Assembly: GCF_004283755.1 (NCBI RefSeq)
Contig: NZ_SHMH01000003.1
Location: 248,001 to 312,000 of the forward strand
Length of the DNA: 64,000 bases
Source: Pseudoxanthomonas winnipegensis
Lineage (GTDB): Bacteria > Pseudomonadota > Gammaproteobacteria > Xanthomonadales > Xanthomonadaceae
Direction: 5' to 3'
Below are positions 55,400 to 62,903 of this stretch, piece after piece. Positions within the stretch are counted from its first letter, which is position 1. Each line of letters starts with the position of its first letter. A program made the position numbers and the translations under genes. The notes under the pieces were generated by a model that searched no databases, was not told the origin of the DNA, and saw only the letters and a list, made by a program, of their open reading frames with translations.

Positions 55400-55689
55400 G
55401 CTGCCCCCGCCTTCGGCTGCTGTGACAGTTGGGCCTGCAGAAGATCAGCAAGTGCACTACCGCGCGTGGTCAGCTTCGCCTCTCGCGGGAACGACTCGTC
55501 ATCCAGCACGAGCAGGAAGCTGCGATACATGGCGCGAACCAGGCGAGAGGTGAAAACGGTCGACGAAGGATTCCCGCTTGCCTCGGCCTGGAAGCCGCCG
55601 CACGTGCGCTTCAGAGAGCCACTGCCGGATGTCTTCGCTGCGAGCAGCGCTTCGCGCTGCAACGGGGAGAGGTCCGCCAGTTGGATCAT
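55396..55689 (-). CDS. Small phage protein of unknown function
   Basis: A 97-residue protein beginning MIQLADLSPLQREALLAAK; two helical blocks flank a more open middle. Not recognised. Coupled to both neighbours by ATGA overlaps. Confidence 0.6.
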   Translation of the reverse strand: MIQLADLSPLQREALLAAKTSGSGSLKRTCGGFQAEASGNPSSTVFTSRLVRAMYRSFLLVLDDESFPREAKLTTRGSALADLLQAQLSQQPKAGAA

Positions 55690-56324
55690 GTGGCAGCCTC
55701 CGTCGCTTGCGAGCGGAAGTAGGAGGGAATGCCGCTGGGAGAACTCGAGACCACATCGTCCGTCATACCCATGACCAGCCCGAAGCCACTGCCATCGAGC
55801 GTGAAAAGGGTCAGTGCCGCGTTCTCCGGACGGTGGTAGAAGCGCGCAGCGGATGGCTTGGGCCCGTACGCGTGCGCCTGTCGCACCTGGTCAAGCAGCT
55901 TCGGGTTGAACCCGCCCACGAGTCCCGGCTGATAGCTCTCGACATCACCAGCGACCGAGCGCAGGTCGGGAAACTTTCCCTCGATCAGTGGCACCGTGGA
56001 CACCCACAACGGGAATCCAGAGCTGTCGCTGATCCAGGTGGTGCCTTCGGGGCTCACCAGCAAATGGGTGCCGCGCTTGAGTGCGGCCTTCTGCTCCTTG
56101 CCTACCGGAATCAGCATCGGCCGGTCCGCGCGCCCACCGATGTCGCTCAGGCAAATGGCTGCGTAGCCGTCGGTGGCCATGACCAGCACCCCATCGTCGC
56201 CCGCGGGCTGCAATGCGATGGCGTTGATGTAGTAGCGGATGTCGCCGTAAGGCCGAAAGGGCAGGGCCATCAGGATGCGCGAGGTATCGACGCGGGCGAT
56301 GGCGTTGTTAGGATCGAGGTTCAT
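55686..56324 (-). CDS. Sliding-clamp-like (DnaN-related) phage protein
   Basis: A 212-residue protein that looks like part of a beta sliding clamp: INAIALQPAGDDGVLVMATDGYAAICLSD matches clamp text (ATDGHRLA region), VPLIEGKFPDLRSV resembles the clamp motif LIDGKFPDYxxVIP, and FTLDGSGFGLVMGMT the final domain. It is about half the length of DnaN (366), so it would have one or two clamp domains only. Clamp-like proteins in phages can recruit or imitate the host polymerase clamp. This is inferred from short motifs. Confidence 0.6.
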   Translation of the reverse strand: MNLDPNNAIARVDTSRILMALPFRPYGDIRYYINAIALQPAGDDGVLVMATDGYAAICLSDIGGRADRPMLIPVGKEQKAALKRGTHLLVSPEGTTWISDSSGFPLWVSTVPLIEGKFPDLRSVAGDVESYQPGLVGGFNPKLLDQVRQAHAYGPKPSAARFYHRPENAALTLFTLDGSGFGLVMGMTDDVVSSSPSGIPSYFRSQATEAAT

Positions 56325-56337
56325 GTCGTCTCCGGCC

Positions 56338-56640
56338 TTAGGCCGCGTGGCGTAGATCGGCCAGCACGCGATTGCGGGCCTGCCCGAGTTGAGAGATCGG
56401 AATCAGCTGCGCTGAGAGGGTCGGGTCGGTCCAGCGAAGCTCTGCGATCGCGCGGCTTGGATGAGGCTGAGTGGCACGCTGGCGCCGCGCGCATTCGATA
56501 TGCCAGGTCTCAGGGCATGGCGTGCCGATGCGATGGCCCTGCGGCGCGCCAGCAGTGCGTACAAGCTGTGGCGTGTGACCGGGCTGGCAACCTGTGCCCA
56601 TTGGGACACCAGGCGGCAGGCGTGTGGCTTCCTGGCGCAT
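56338..56640 (-). CDS. Small Cys/His-rich phage protein
   Basis: A 100-residue protein with a possible zinc site (GCQPGHTPQL, GTPCPETWHIECARR) and a DNA-binding-like basic middle. Not recognised as a family. Translated right after the gene upstream (TGATG). Confidence 0.55.
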   Translation of the reverse strand: MRQEATRLPPGVPMGTGCQPGHTPQLVRTAGAPQGHRIGTPCPETWHIECARRQRATQPHPSRAIAELRWTDPTLSAQLIPISQLGQARNRVLADLRHAA

Positions 56641-56948
56641 CAGCCGCGGTCCTGGGCTTCGTGGCCCTGGACCAGTTGCTCTGGCGTCAGGTCTGTGAGG
56701 TCGCTATTGCCGCGCTGAATGCCATCAAAGTTATGAGATTCGGCGGGCGACCAGTCGACACGGTGCTGGCGCCGTTGTGCGAAGCCATCGAGATTGCATA
56801 GGTCGGCGGACACCTGGGCGTCGAGGCGTTCGATCGCGTCCGCAACCTCACGCGTTCGTTCGGCGTCGAAGATGAGGACTAGACCAGCTTTCGTTTCCTG
56901 CCGGGGGGCGCCCTGGAGCGCGCACAGCAGGTCGACAAGCGCGCTCAC
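56640..56948 (-). CDS. Phage protein of unknown function
   Basis: A 102-residue acidic protein (VDLLCALQGAPRQETKAGLV, DAERTREVADAIERLDAQVS). No family recognised. Overlaps on both ends place it in the operon. Confidence 0.55.
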   Translation of the reverse strand: MSALVDLLCALQGAPRQETKAGLVLIFDAERTREVADAIERLDAQVSADLCNLDGFAQRRQHRVDWSPAESHNFDGIQRGNSDLTDLTPEQLVQGHEAQDRG

Positions 56949-57160
56949 GCGGCACCGCCCGGGAGCTGCGGCGCAGCCATCCGCACTTGGCGCACGCGCT
57001 CGGAGAGTTCGGTGAGATAGGCCCGGCTATAGCCACAACGCACAAACTCGTTGACTGCCAGGCGCGGGTCCATGCCGGCGCGCTCAGCGATCCGGCGGAC
57101 GGTGTTCACGTCGTAGCGAACCGACGCCTCTCGGGGGAAGTGAAGAATCACCGCGGCCAT
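56945..57160 (-). CDS. Small phage protein, possible DNA-binding
   Basis: A 71-residue protein: VILHFPREASVRYDVNTVRR, MDPRLAVNEFVRCGYSRAYL and a helix that follows. The text resembles helix-turn-helix proteins of Xylella/Xanthomonas prophages, but the assignment is weak. The ATG at 57160 lies 1 base before the next gene ends. Confidence 0.55.
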   Translation of the reverse strand: MAAVILHFPREASVRYDVNTVRRIAERAGMDPRLAVNEFVRCGYSRAYLTELSERVRQVRMAAPQLPGGAA

Positions 57161-57161
57161 G

Positions 57162-57359
57162 TCAGCGGACCTGTGAGCGCAGATCGCGCGAGCGGGATTC
57201 GGTGCTGGCGGCAAGCTTGGAAAGATGCGAGGCGCGCGCGTGGCGCCTCATGCGCTTGCTGCCGCGTGCATTGCGTTGCTGACGTGCTTGAGCATGGTCC
57301 CTGGCCGCCAGCGCGCAAAGGGCGCGCCTGGCTGCGGGAAAAGCGTCGAAGTCCAACAT
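57162..57359 (-). CDS. Small basic protein opening the leftward operon
   Basis: A 65-residue, Arg/Ala-rich protein (ALCALAARDHAQARQQRNAR). It is the first frame after the leftward promoter. Composition alone could keep the frame open, so it may be a leader rather than a conserved gene. Confidence 0.4.
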   Translation of the reverse strand: MLDFDAFPAARRALCALAARDHAQARQQRNARGSKRMRRHARASHLSKLAASTESRSRDLRSQVR

Positions 57360-57484
57360 GAGCGCCTCCGGTTGAAGGGAGGGCTGCCGAGCAACAGCTG
57401 AGGGAAGGCTGCTGCTCGGCGCCGCGTTGCCGCTAGAGATGGGCGGCGGGCGGTTGCCCTGCCGACGGGTCGCCGGCAGAGAGA

Positions 57485-57526
57485 AATCTACGGGATGCCA
57501 TAGAACGTTGTCAACGGTATCCCATA
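57485..57526 (-). promoter_or_regulatory. Leftward early promoter PL with repressor operators
   Basis: On the minus strand: -35 TTGACA (plus coordinates 57509-57514), an 18-base spacer, and -10 TAGATT (57485-57490). An operator TACGGGATGCCATA (57489-57502) overlaps the spacer and -10, and a second, inverted one TATGGGATACCGTT lies at 57513-57526 over the -35. The arrangement is the same as at the rightward promoter near 59885. It should start the leftward early operon and be shut by the repressor. Confidence 0.8.
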
Positions 57527-57543
57527 ACTTTCTCGAGTCTCAC

Positions 57544-57567
57544 AAAAAAACCCCGCCGGAGCGGGGT
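57544..57567 (-). terminator. Rho-independent terminator of the lysogeny operon
   Basis: A stem ACCCCGC / GCGGGGT with a TCCG loop (read on the minus strand) followed by seven T residues. It lies 31 bases after the DUF3037 stop and upstream of PL, so it ends the repressor-HipA-DUF3037 transcript. Confidence 0.9.
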
Positions 57568-57597
57568 CTGCAGATCATTGAGCTAGCGCGGGCACGC

Positions 57598-58428
57598 CTA
57601 CAGCAGGGGTTGCGCCTCGCGCGCAAACTCCACGATGCGCATCCGATCGCTAGCGGGCAAGATGTCGGCGCCAAGCTGGCCAAGGTCGTCCATGATCTCT
57701 TTGGCGGCACGGCCTGGACGGCCGTCTTGAGCTGCGTCGACTGCGAACAGCAGCTTTCCGGGCAGTGCGCCGTGCCGCTTGAGGCGTGCGATGCGGCCAA
57801 CCCACTGAGTGCCATGGTCCAGGACCTTGCTGGCCTCTTCCTGAGCGAGATGCAGCGGCTTGATCACCAGTTGCGGCTTCCCGTGGTGATCCTCATGGAC
57901 GTAAGGGAACTTGACCTCGTAGTCGGCATTGCCCACCTGTGCCGCTTTGAAGCGTGCGCGCAGGTTCGCAGCTGACAATGTTTTGCCAATCAATGCCGTC
58001 AGGCGTTGCTCGTGATACTCGCGCGTGGCGAAGTCGCGCTCCACCAGGCGATTGAACAACCGCAGCAGCGCCTCATCTGGATGGCCCGTAACCATCAGGG
58101 CGCGGGGTGCGCTGTAGCGGATCAGAGTCTCGCGCGGGCGCGTGATCTCGGCAAAAGCTGGCCCGGCTGAGATCCATCCTTCCTGGACCTCGACACTGAT
58201 GCGCTGGAGGTCGCGCTCGACGTACTTGATCGCCTCGCGATAAATGCGTGCATCCAGGCCCTCCCAAAAATCCGTGATGCGCTTGCTGCGGCGGGGCGCG
58301 GCCAGCTTGACGCCCAGGTATCGAAAAGGCGCGCACGCCAGTACCACCCCGACGTTGGCGAACTCGTTCGTCTCGGGGTAGGGCATGAACTCTACGATGG
58401 CGTATTGGCAGGGGACGCGCATAGTCAT
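57598..58428 (-). CDS. DUF3037 protein
   Basis: A 276-residue DUF3037 protein. The opening CQYAIVEFMPYPETNEFANV is the family signature, followed by FRYLGVKLAAPRRSKRITDF. DUF3037 genes are often next to HipA-like kinases. It overlaps the HipA-like gene by ATGA and is followed by a strong terminator, so it is the last gene expressed in the lysogen. It may act with the kinase as a toxin-antitoxin or phage-defence pair; this is inferred. Confidence 0.82.
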   Translation of the reverse strand: MTMRVPCQYAIVEFMPYPETNEFANVGVVLACAPFRYLGVKLAAPRRSKRITDFWEGLDARIYREAIKYVERDLQRISVEVQEGWISAGPAFAEITRPRETLIRYSAPRALMVTGHPDEALLRLFNRLVERDFATREYHEQRLTALIGKTLSAANLRARFKAAQVGNADYEVKFPYVHEDHHGKPQLVIKPLHLAQEEASKVLDHGTQWVGRIARLKRHGALPGKLLFAVDAAQDGRPGRAAKEIMDDLGQLGADILPASDRMRIVEFAREAQPLL

Positions 58429-59189
58429 GAGGAAAAATTCCAGAAATCGTCTTGGGTGTAGCGCTCGAGAAGCCGACGGCTGGCCGAAAGGTCAAAGTCC
58501 GTGGCGATGCTCGCTTCTTCGTCGTGATGTAGCCAATCCAGGGGGATCGAAGCTTGGATCCGATCCCAATGCGCTAGGGCGCTCGCCAGTCGCTCACTAT
58601 AGTCTGCCCGTGCATACAAATCCTGTTGAAGCCCAGGGATATCGTGACGAAAGACGTGCAGCTTCGTGAACGCGGAGACGTTGAAATCGCGGTCAAATGC
58701 CTGGTTGTAGTCGATGGTGACCAGACGGCTTTCACTGGGCGACCATAGGAGATTGGGGTTGCCCCCATGGCTGGTCAAGGTCCTGTCGTTATTGTGCAGC
58801 CACCAATCGAGCAATAGGACATCCCTGCGCACGTTCTGGGGGACATCTTGGACGCTGGACCAGGTAAGTTCCGCCAGGTTGGGGACCTCGCGTGAGGCAA
58901 AACCGGCAGCGTGCCCCAGATCCGATCCATCCGGGATGGCGGGCAGAAGCAGCACGCTCGCACGCGCGCGTCCAAAAGGTGGCAACTCAAGTCCGAATGC
59001 GGCGGCCAGCTGGCCGGCGATCCATTCACAAAGGTGGCTGCGTGTGCCTGCTGAGCGGCCTTTCACGAAATAGGTGTGCTCGTCTGCGCCGACGCAGCGG
59101 AATGGCTTGGTGATGCCTTGGCTGCTGCGTCCAAGCACCTCAACTATCTCAATCTCATCTGGGATGAGGCTGGAAGGCGGCGAGTTCAA
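58425..59189 (-). CDS. HipA-like protein kinase
   Basis: A 254-residue protein with the core of a HipA-type Ser/Thr kinase fold: an ATP-binding Lys in THTYFVKGRSAGTRSHL-type text (here EHTYFVKGRSAG), the catalytic loop WWLHNNDRTLTSHGGNPNLL and the metal motif VTIDYNQAFD. It is much shorter than HipA (440), lacking the N-terminal subdomain, like the small kinases paired with DUF3037. Coupled by ATGA overlaps to the repressor upstream and DUF3037 downstream. Confidence 0.78.
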   Translation of the reverse strand: MNSPPSSLIPDEIEIVEVLGRSSQGITKPFRCVGADEHTYFVKGRSAGTRSHLCEWIAGQLAAAFGLELPPFGRARASVLLLPAIPDGSDLGHAAGFASREVPNLAELTWSSVQDVPQNVRRDVLLLDWWLHNNDRTLTSHGGNPNLLWSPSESRLVTIDYNQAFDRDFNVSAFTKLHVFRHDIPGLQQDLYARADYSERLASALAHWDRIQASIPLDWLHHDEEASIATDFDLSASRRLLERYTQDDFWNFSS

Positions 59190-59836
59190 TCTTCCCAGCT
59201 CCCAATCCAGCGCACTCGCCCCACGATGCTGACCGGTTCGCGCTTGTTGTCCAGGCGCTTGGGGCGTCCCCAGTTGTGGTCCCCCCTGGGGTTGTCGCTT
59301 TCGACCAGCACGATGTCGTCGGCCATCTTGATGCGCTTTACGTACTGCTCGCCTCGCCAGGTGACGATGTAGAGCCCGTTGTGCACAGGCTGGACGTCGT
59401 CCTGATCGAATAGCAGCGCATCCCCGGAGTGGATGCGCGGTTCCATGCTGTCGCCGCTGGCGTAGTAGACGGCCAGTCGGCGATTAAGAAGTCCTTTGCG
59501 CCGCAGGCTGTTCGCTCGGAACTTGAGCGCGTGCGTCTCTGCGTATTCCTGTACTTCGGTGCCGGCACCGGCGCCTACCGCCTGGGCGTAGCCAAGCACG
59601 TCCTTCCAGTCGGGATCTCCGGACTCATCTGCGACCATCGACCCCTTCCCAGTCTGCAGCCAGTGCACGGACACTCCGAGCGCCGATGCAATCTGTGGAA
59701 GTTGGGTAGTGCCGCTCTGGTCGTTGTTTTCTATTCCGGCGAGGGTCGAATAGGGGATCTTGGCCTTCTCGGCCAACGCTGGTCGCTTGAGGCCCATCTT
59801 GTCTCGGGCCTGCCTGATTCGTTCACCTACGGTCAT
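59186..59836 (-). CDS. CI-type prophage repressor with S24 peptidase domain
   Basis: Lysogeny repressor of 216 residues. The N-terminal HTH (IRQARDKMGLKRPALAEKAK, STLAGIENND) binds operators; the C-terminal LexA/S24 domain has the Ser nucleophile in YASGDSMEPRI (Ser130) and the Lys in RGEQYVKRIK (Lys167), with an Ala-Gly cleavage region near 88-92. It can be inactivated by RecA-stimulated self-cleavage. It starts at 59836, divergent from the Cro-like gene, and leads a three-gene operon with HipA and DUF3037. Confidence 0.92.
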   Translation of the reverse strand: MTVGERIRQARDKMGLKRPALAEKAKIPYSTLAGIENNDQSGTTQLPQIASALGVSVHWLQTGKGSMVADESGDPDWKDVLGYAQAVGAGAGTEVQEYAETHALKFRANSLRRKGLLNRRLAVYYASGDSMEPRIHSGDALLFDQDDVQPVHNGLYIVTWRGEQYVKRIKMADDIVLVESDNPRGDHNWGRPKRLDNKREPVSIVGRVRWIGSWED

Positions 59837-59847
59837 CCGCAAATTCT

Positions 59848-59902
59848 TATGGGAAACCGTTATGGCATCCCGTTGACATCGAGCTATGGGATGCCATAGA
59901 TT
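59848..59902 (+). promoter_or_regulatory. Rightward early promoter PR with three repressor operators
   Basis: -35 TTGACA (59873-59878), an 18-base spacer, -10 TAGATT (59897-59902). Operator copies: TATGGGAAACCGTT (59848-59861), TATGGCATCCCGTT (59861-59874) and the fully symmetric TATGGGATGCCATA (59885-59898). The last is in the spacer, as at PL. The other two lie over and before the -35 and towards the repressor start, so they could also control repressor synthesis. Confidence 0.85.
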
Positions 59903-59909
59903 GCGTTCC

Positions 59910-60131
59910 ATGAACTGGTCCGCCTGCATTTCCTCCCTCGAAACCCTGGGCTGGTCTCTGACCGGCATCGGCAAGGCCATCGGCCTATCGCCCCAGGCCG
60001 TCAGCGACATCAAGCAGGGCCGGACCAAGGCACCCAGCGGCATGGCCGCCGTCCGCCTGCACGACCTGCACGAGCGCGGCGAAGGTCCGCCGCGCGACAC
60101 CAGCGAACCCACCACGGCTGAGGCCGCCTGA
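59910..60131 (+). CDS. cro: Cro-like helix-turn-helix regulator
   Basis: A 73-residue Cro-like protein: MNWSACISSLETLGWSLTGI, then KAIGLSPQAVSDIKQGRTKA, the classic turn of small Cro proteins. The ATG at 59910 is only 8 bases after the -10 box, so the transcript would have almost no leader, and no ribosome-binding site is visible. First gene of the rightward early operon. Confidence 0.83.
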   Translation: MNWSACISSLETLGWSLTGIGKAIGLSPQAVSDIKQGRTKAPSGMAAVRLHDLHERGEGPPRDTSEPTTAEAA

Positions 60132-60132
60132 T

Positions 60133-60441
60133 ATGTCGGAATCCATCCCTCCTCGCCGCGTGCGTGTCCCGTACACGGCTGAGTTCATTGATTGCACGTG
60201 CGGCGCTGCAACCAGCGCCGGATGCGCGTTCATGCCGCTTGCCGGTGTCGTTGTCGGGGTCACATCCGCAGCGTCCATCAGCAATGGGCTCCATTTGAAA
60301 AAAAACTGCAGCCACCTCGCCTGCGCCTCTCAAGGTGTGGAAGTGGCGCAGGGCGGTGAAGCGGAGTGGCGCATTCGACGGCATGCCCACATGGTGCTGC
60401 GCGGCAAGAATCAGGAATACGTTTCCAGGGGGCGTCCATGA
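60133..60441 (+). CDS. Phage protein of unknown function
   Basis: A 102-residue protein with several Cys (CTCGAATSAGC, NCSHLACASQG) but no recognised family. It begins 1 base after the Cro-like stop and shares ATGA with the CII gene. Confidence 0.6.
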   Translation: MSESIPPRRVRVPYTAEFIDCTCGAATSAGCAFMPLAGVVVGVTSAASISNGLHLKKNCSHLACASQGVEVAQGGEAEWRIRRHAHMVLRGKNQEYVSRGRP

Positions 60442-60896
60442 ACGTTGTCGATTCGGCGCATGCCACCGTGCATCAGTACCCAGGCGGAAGCGAGAGCCTC
60501 GCGCCGCGGCTGGGGATGTCGGCAGCTGTGCTCAACAGCAAAGTCAATCCAAAGACCGCCACGCACCACCTGTCACTGGTGGAGGCCCAGTGCATCATGG
60601 ACCTCACCGGCGACCACCGGATCCTGCATGACCTGGCGCACGCCCTGGGTTACGTCCTCACACCGGTGTCGGACGACGTGCGCGGCGACGAGACGGTGAT
60701 GGAGCTGGTCCTGGATCTCAACGCCGCCCAGGGCGAGTTGGCGCGCGAGCTGCACGATGCGCTCGCCGATGAGGTGTTGACCCTAAACGAGCTCAACGAG
60801 GTTGCCAAGGACTGCCACGGCAGCATCAGTGCCATCCTCATCCTGTTGCGCAAGTTGCGAGCGGTGGCCAGGCAACAGGCGGTGCGCCATGGGTGA
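60438..60896 (+). CDS. Phage CII-family regulatory protein
   Basis: A 152-residue protein of the phage regulatory CII family (Phage_CII). Family features: YPGGSESLAPRLGMSAAVLN, NPKTATHHLSLVEAQCIMDL and TGDHRILHDLAHALGYVL. Such proteins steer lysis-lysogeny or early replication transcription. It follows the Cro-like gene in the rightward operon, as in many Pseudomonas and Xanthomonas phages. Confidence 0.85.
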   Translation: MNVVDSAHATVHQYPGGSESLAPRLGMSAAVLNSKVNPKTATHHLSLVEAQCIMDLTGDHRILHDLAHALGYVLTPVSDDVRGDETVMELVLDLNAAQGELARELHDALADEVLTLNELNEVAKDCHGSISAILILLRKLRAVARQQAVRHG

Positions 60897-61116
60897 CTTG
60901 ATGGACCGCGTGCAGGCTCAGACCGAGGCACAGCTGGCCAATGCGCTGGAGCACCTCGCCCGGCGCGTAACCCGGCCAGGCTTGACGCACTGCGAGGACG
61001 CGGACTGCCGGGAGCCGATCGCGCCGGCGCGTACGGCCATGGGCGCGCGGCTCTGCATCGACTGCGCCCTCGCGGACGAACATCGCGTCCAGCAAAACCG
61101 GGGCCGTGGTGTCTGA
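60889..61116 (+). CDS. DksA/TraR-type zinc finger protein
   Basis: A 75-residue protein with the C4 zinc finger of TraR/DksA: CEDADC and CIDCA, with basic flanks (ARTAMGARL). TraR-like proteins bind RNA polymerase through the secondary channel and mimic DksA plus ppGpp. It overlaps the CII gene by 8 bases. Confidence 0.85.
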   Translation: MGDLMDRVQAQTEAQLANALEHLARRVTRPGLTHCEDADCREPIAPARTAMGARLCIDCALADEHRVQQNRGRGV

Positions 61117-61121
61117 CTGCC

Positions 61122-61349
61122 GTGTATCGCTCGCGCCCGCCCTCGCAAAGCAAGGTGAGCCGCGACTGGCCCAAGGCCGTGGCGACCGCGAGTGCCTCGC
61201 GCGGCCTTCAGGCCGCACTGCAGGCGCTCTATGGCGACACCACATGCGAGCTGGGCGAGGCAGGCATTGCCGAACGCGACCAGCGCCACCGCGAGGCGAT
61301 TGCGGCGGATGCGGGGCAGGGCTGCCTCCGCTTGGTCTCACGGCCATGA
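61122..61349 (+). CDS. Small phage protein of unknown function
   Basis: A 75-residue protein starting with GTG at 61122; the middle is helical (SASRGLQAALQALYGDTTCE). Not recognised. It fills the space between the zinc finger gene and the next gene, overlapping the latter by ATGA. Confidence 0.5.
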   Translation: MYRSRPPSQSKVSRDWPKAVATASASRGLQAALQALYGDTTCELGEAGIAERDQRHREAIAADAGQGCLRLVSRP

Positions 61350-61666
61350 GCGCAAGCAGCGAAAATGCCGCTATCGAAGACTTTCGACGGCAATGTGAGG
61401 CGCGCCATTGGCTCGCCCATGGCTACGGCGTTCCTGGAAAGATAGATCAGCTGATGGCGCGCATCAGCGCCAAGCGAGGGTCCGAGGCTGCCAATGCACT
61501 GCGCGAGGAGATGCGAGTGCAGTGGCGTGCAGCTGCCGCCCGCAGTTCGGCTAAAGATTACCCAGTTTCTGGACGAGACCGGTCCGCGCTACAGCCGCCA
61601 TCACCGCCTCCTTCTTCGCGCTGCCAAGAGGGTGTTTCACCTGAACGCTCTGGAGAGCATCCGTGA
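61346..61666 (+). CDS. DUF7696-like phage protein
   Basis: A 106-residue protein. The part FRRQCEARHWLAHGYG, then MARISAKRGSEAANALREEM and VQWR matches small phage proteins of the DUF7696 type. The last 40 residues are Pro/Ser-rich and overlap a leftward gene on the other strand. Function unknown. Confidence 0.65.
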   Translation: MSASSENAAIEDFRRQCEARHWLAHGYGVPGKIDQLMARISAKRGSEAANALREEMRVQWRAAAARSSAKDYPVSGRDRSALQPPSPPPSSRCQEGVSPERSGEHP

Positions 61667-61808
61667 GCGCGTCTCTCAACGCCGAATTGTTCGGCGCCAA
61701 TCCGTGCACTAGTGCTCCGACAAGAGCTACAAGCACTTCGCGCTCCGCCTCGAGCGCCTCAACGCGCTTGGCAATATCGCCAAGCGAAACCGGTGCTGGG
61801 TTTGCCAT
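61551..61808 (-). CDS. Small coiled-coil phage protein on the opposite strand
   Basis: An 85-residue protein: LGDIAKRVEALEAEREVLVA forms a heptad repeat, then LVGALVHGLAPNNSALRDAL and a small C-terminal helix. A GGGAGG site 7 bases before the ATG at 61808 supports expression. It is the only leftward gene within the rightward operon and overlaps the previous gene by 116 bases. Similar antisense genes of this type occur in prophages; function unknown. Confidence 0.65.
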   Translation of the reverse strand: MANPAPVSLGDIAKRVEALEAEREVLVALVGALVHGLAPNNSALRDALTDALQSVQVKHPLGSAKKEAVMAAVARTGLVQKLGNL

Positions 61809-61868
61809 TCCCGATACCTCCCTGTGTGTGTCCACCGAGCCTAGCAGGACAGCGCGAGGCGTGGCAGC

Positions 61869-62903
61869 GTGAGTATTGGTCGCATCGATACCGCCGCAGT
61901 CTTGGCGGGCGTGGATATCGTCCAGGTCGTGGGCGCATACGTGCAGCTGAAGAAGGACGGCAAGGAGTACAGGGGCCGCTGCCCCTTCCATGAAGAGCGC
62001 ACGCCAAGCTTCTACGTCAGCCCAGCCAAGGGCTTTGCGCACTGCTTTGGATGCGGTGCGCACCACGATGCCATCGGCTTCCTGATGGCGTACGAAAGCC
62101 TGTCCTTCCCCCAGGCGTGCGGGCGATTGGGCAACCGCGAGTTCGCGCCAGCGCGGGGCATCGCGCCCCCCGAGTCGACGGCCGCAAAGCCAGCGGCGGG
62201 AATGTGGCGGCCGGTGCTGCCGGTGCCGGCCGGCATCCCGGATCTGTTCCGCGATGACAGCGGCTGGACAGTGCCGCTGTGGAACCCGAAACGGGACAAG
62301 TGGTCGCGCTTCAAGCCCACGCGCGCCGATGCCTATCGGCATCACGACGGCCGGTTGCTGGGCTACGTGCTGCGCTGCGAGTTCGACGACGGCAAGATCA
62401 CGCCTACGGTGACGTGGTGCGTGGGGCCCGATGGCGCGCAGACTTGGTGCATCAACCACTTCCCCAAGCCACGGCCGCTGTGCGGCCTTGATGAGCTGGC
62501 AACGCGGCCTGACGCGCCGGTACTGCTAAGCGAGGGCGAGAAATGTCGCGCGGCCTGCGCTGGCGCGCTGCCGATGTACGTCAGCGTGACCTGGCCGGGC
62601 GGTGGCAAGGGGGTGTCCTACGTGGACTGGAGTCCACTGGCTGGGCGCGATGTCGTGCTGTGGCCCGACGCCGATGAGCCCGGGCAGCAGGCGATGTTCG
62701 GCTGGCGGGACGTGCCCGGGCATTTCCACATGGGCGTTGCGCAGTACCTGCACCGCATCGGCGTCAAGTCGATGCGGGCCATCGACACCGAGGGCCAGCC
62801 GAAAGGCTGGGATATCGCGGACGCGATCGATGAAGGGTGGACGCCCAAGCAGTTGGCCAGCTGGGCGGCGACGCGCGTCCAGCAGATCGAGGTTGGAGCA
62901 TGA
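61869..62903 (+). CDS. Phage DNA primase with CHC2 zinc finger and TOPRIM domain
   Basis: A 344-residue primase that starts with GTG at 61869. The CHC2 zinc-binding motif is in CPFHEERTPSF and HCFGCG (residues about 38-66), and a TOPRIM-like region follows in VLLSEGEKCRAACAGALP and DVVLWPDADEPGQQAM with the Glu and DxD acidic residues. It overlaps the next gene by ATGA and works with that helicase in phage DNA replication. Confidence 0.9.
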   Translation: MSIGRIDTAAVLAGVDIVQVVGAYVQLKKDGKEYRGRCPFHEERTPSFYVSPAKGFAHCFGCGAHHDAIGFLMAYESLSFPQACGRLGNREFAPARGIAPPESTAAKPAAGMWRPVLPVPAGIPDLFRDDSGWTVPLWNPKRDKWSRFKPTRADAYRHHDGRLLGYVLRCEFDDGKITPTVTWCVGPDGAQTWCINHFPKPRPLCGLDELATRPDAPVLLSEGEKCRAACAGALPMYVSVTWPGGGKGVSYVDWSPLAGRDVVLWPDADEPGQQAMFGWRDVPGHFHMGVAQYLHRIGVKSMRAIDTEGQPKGWDIADAIDEGWTPKQLASWAATRVQQIEVGA

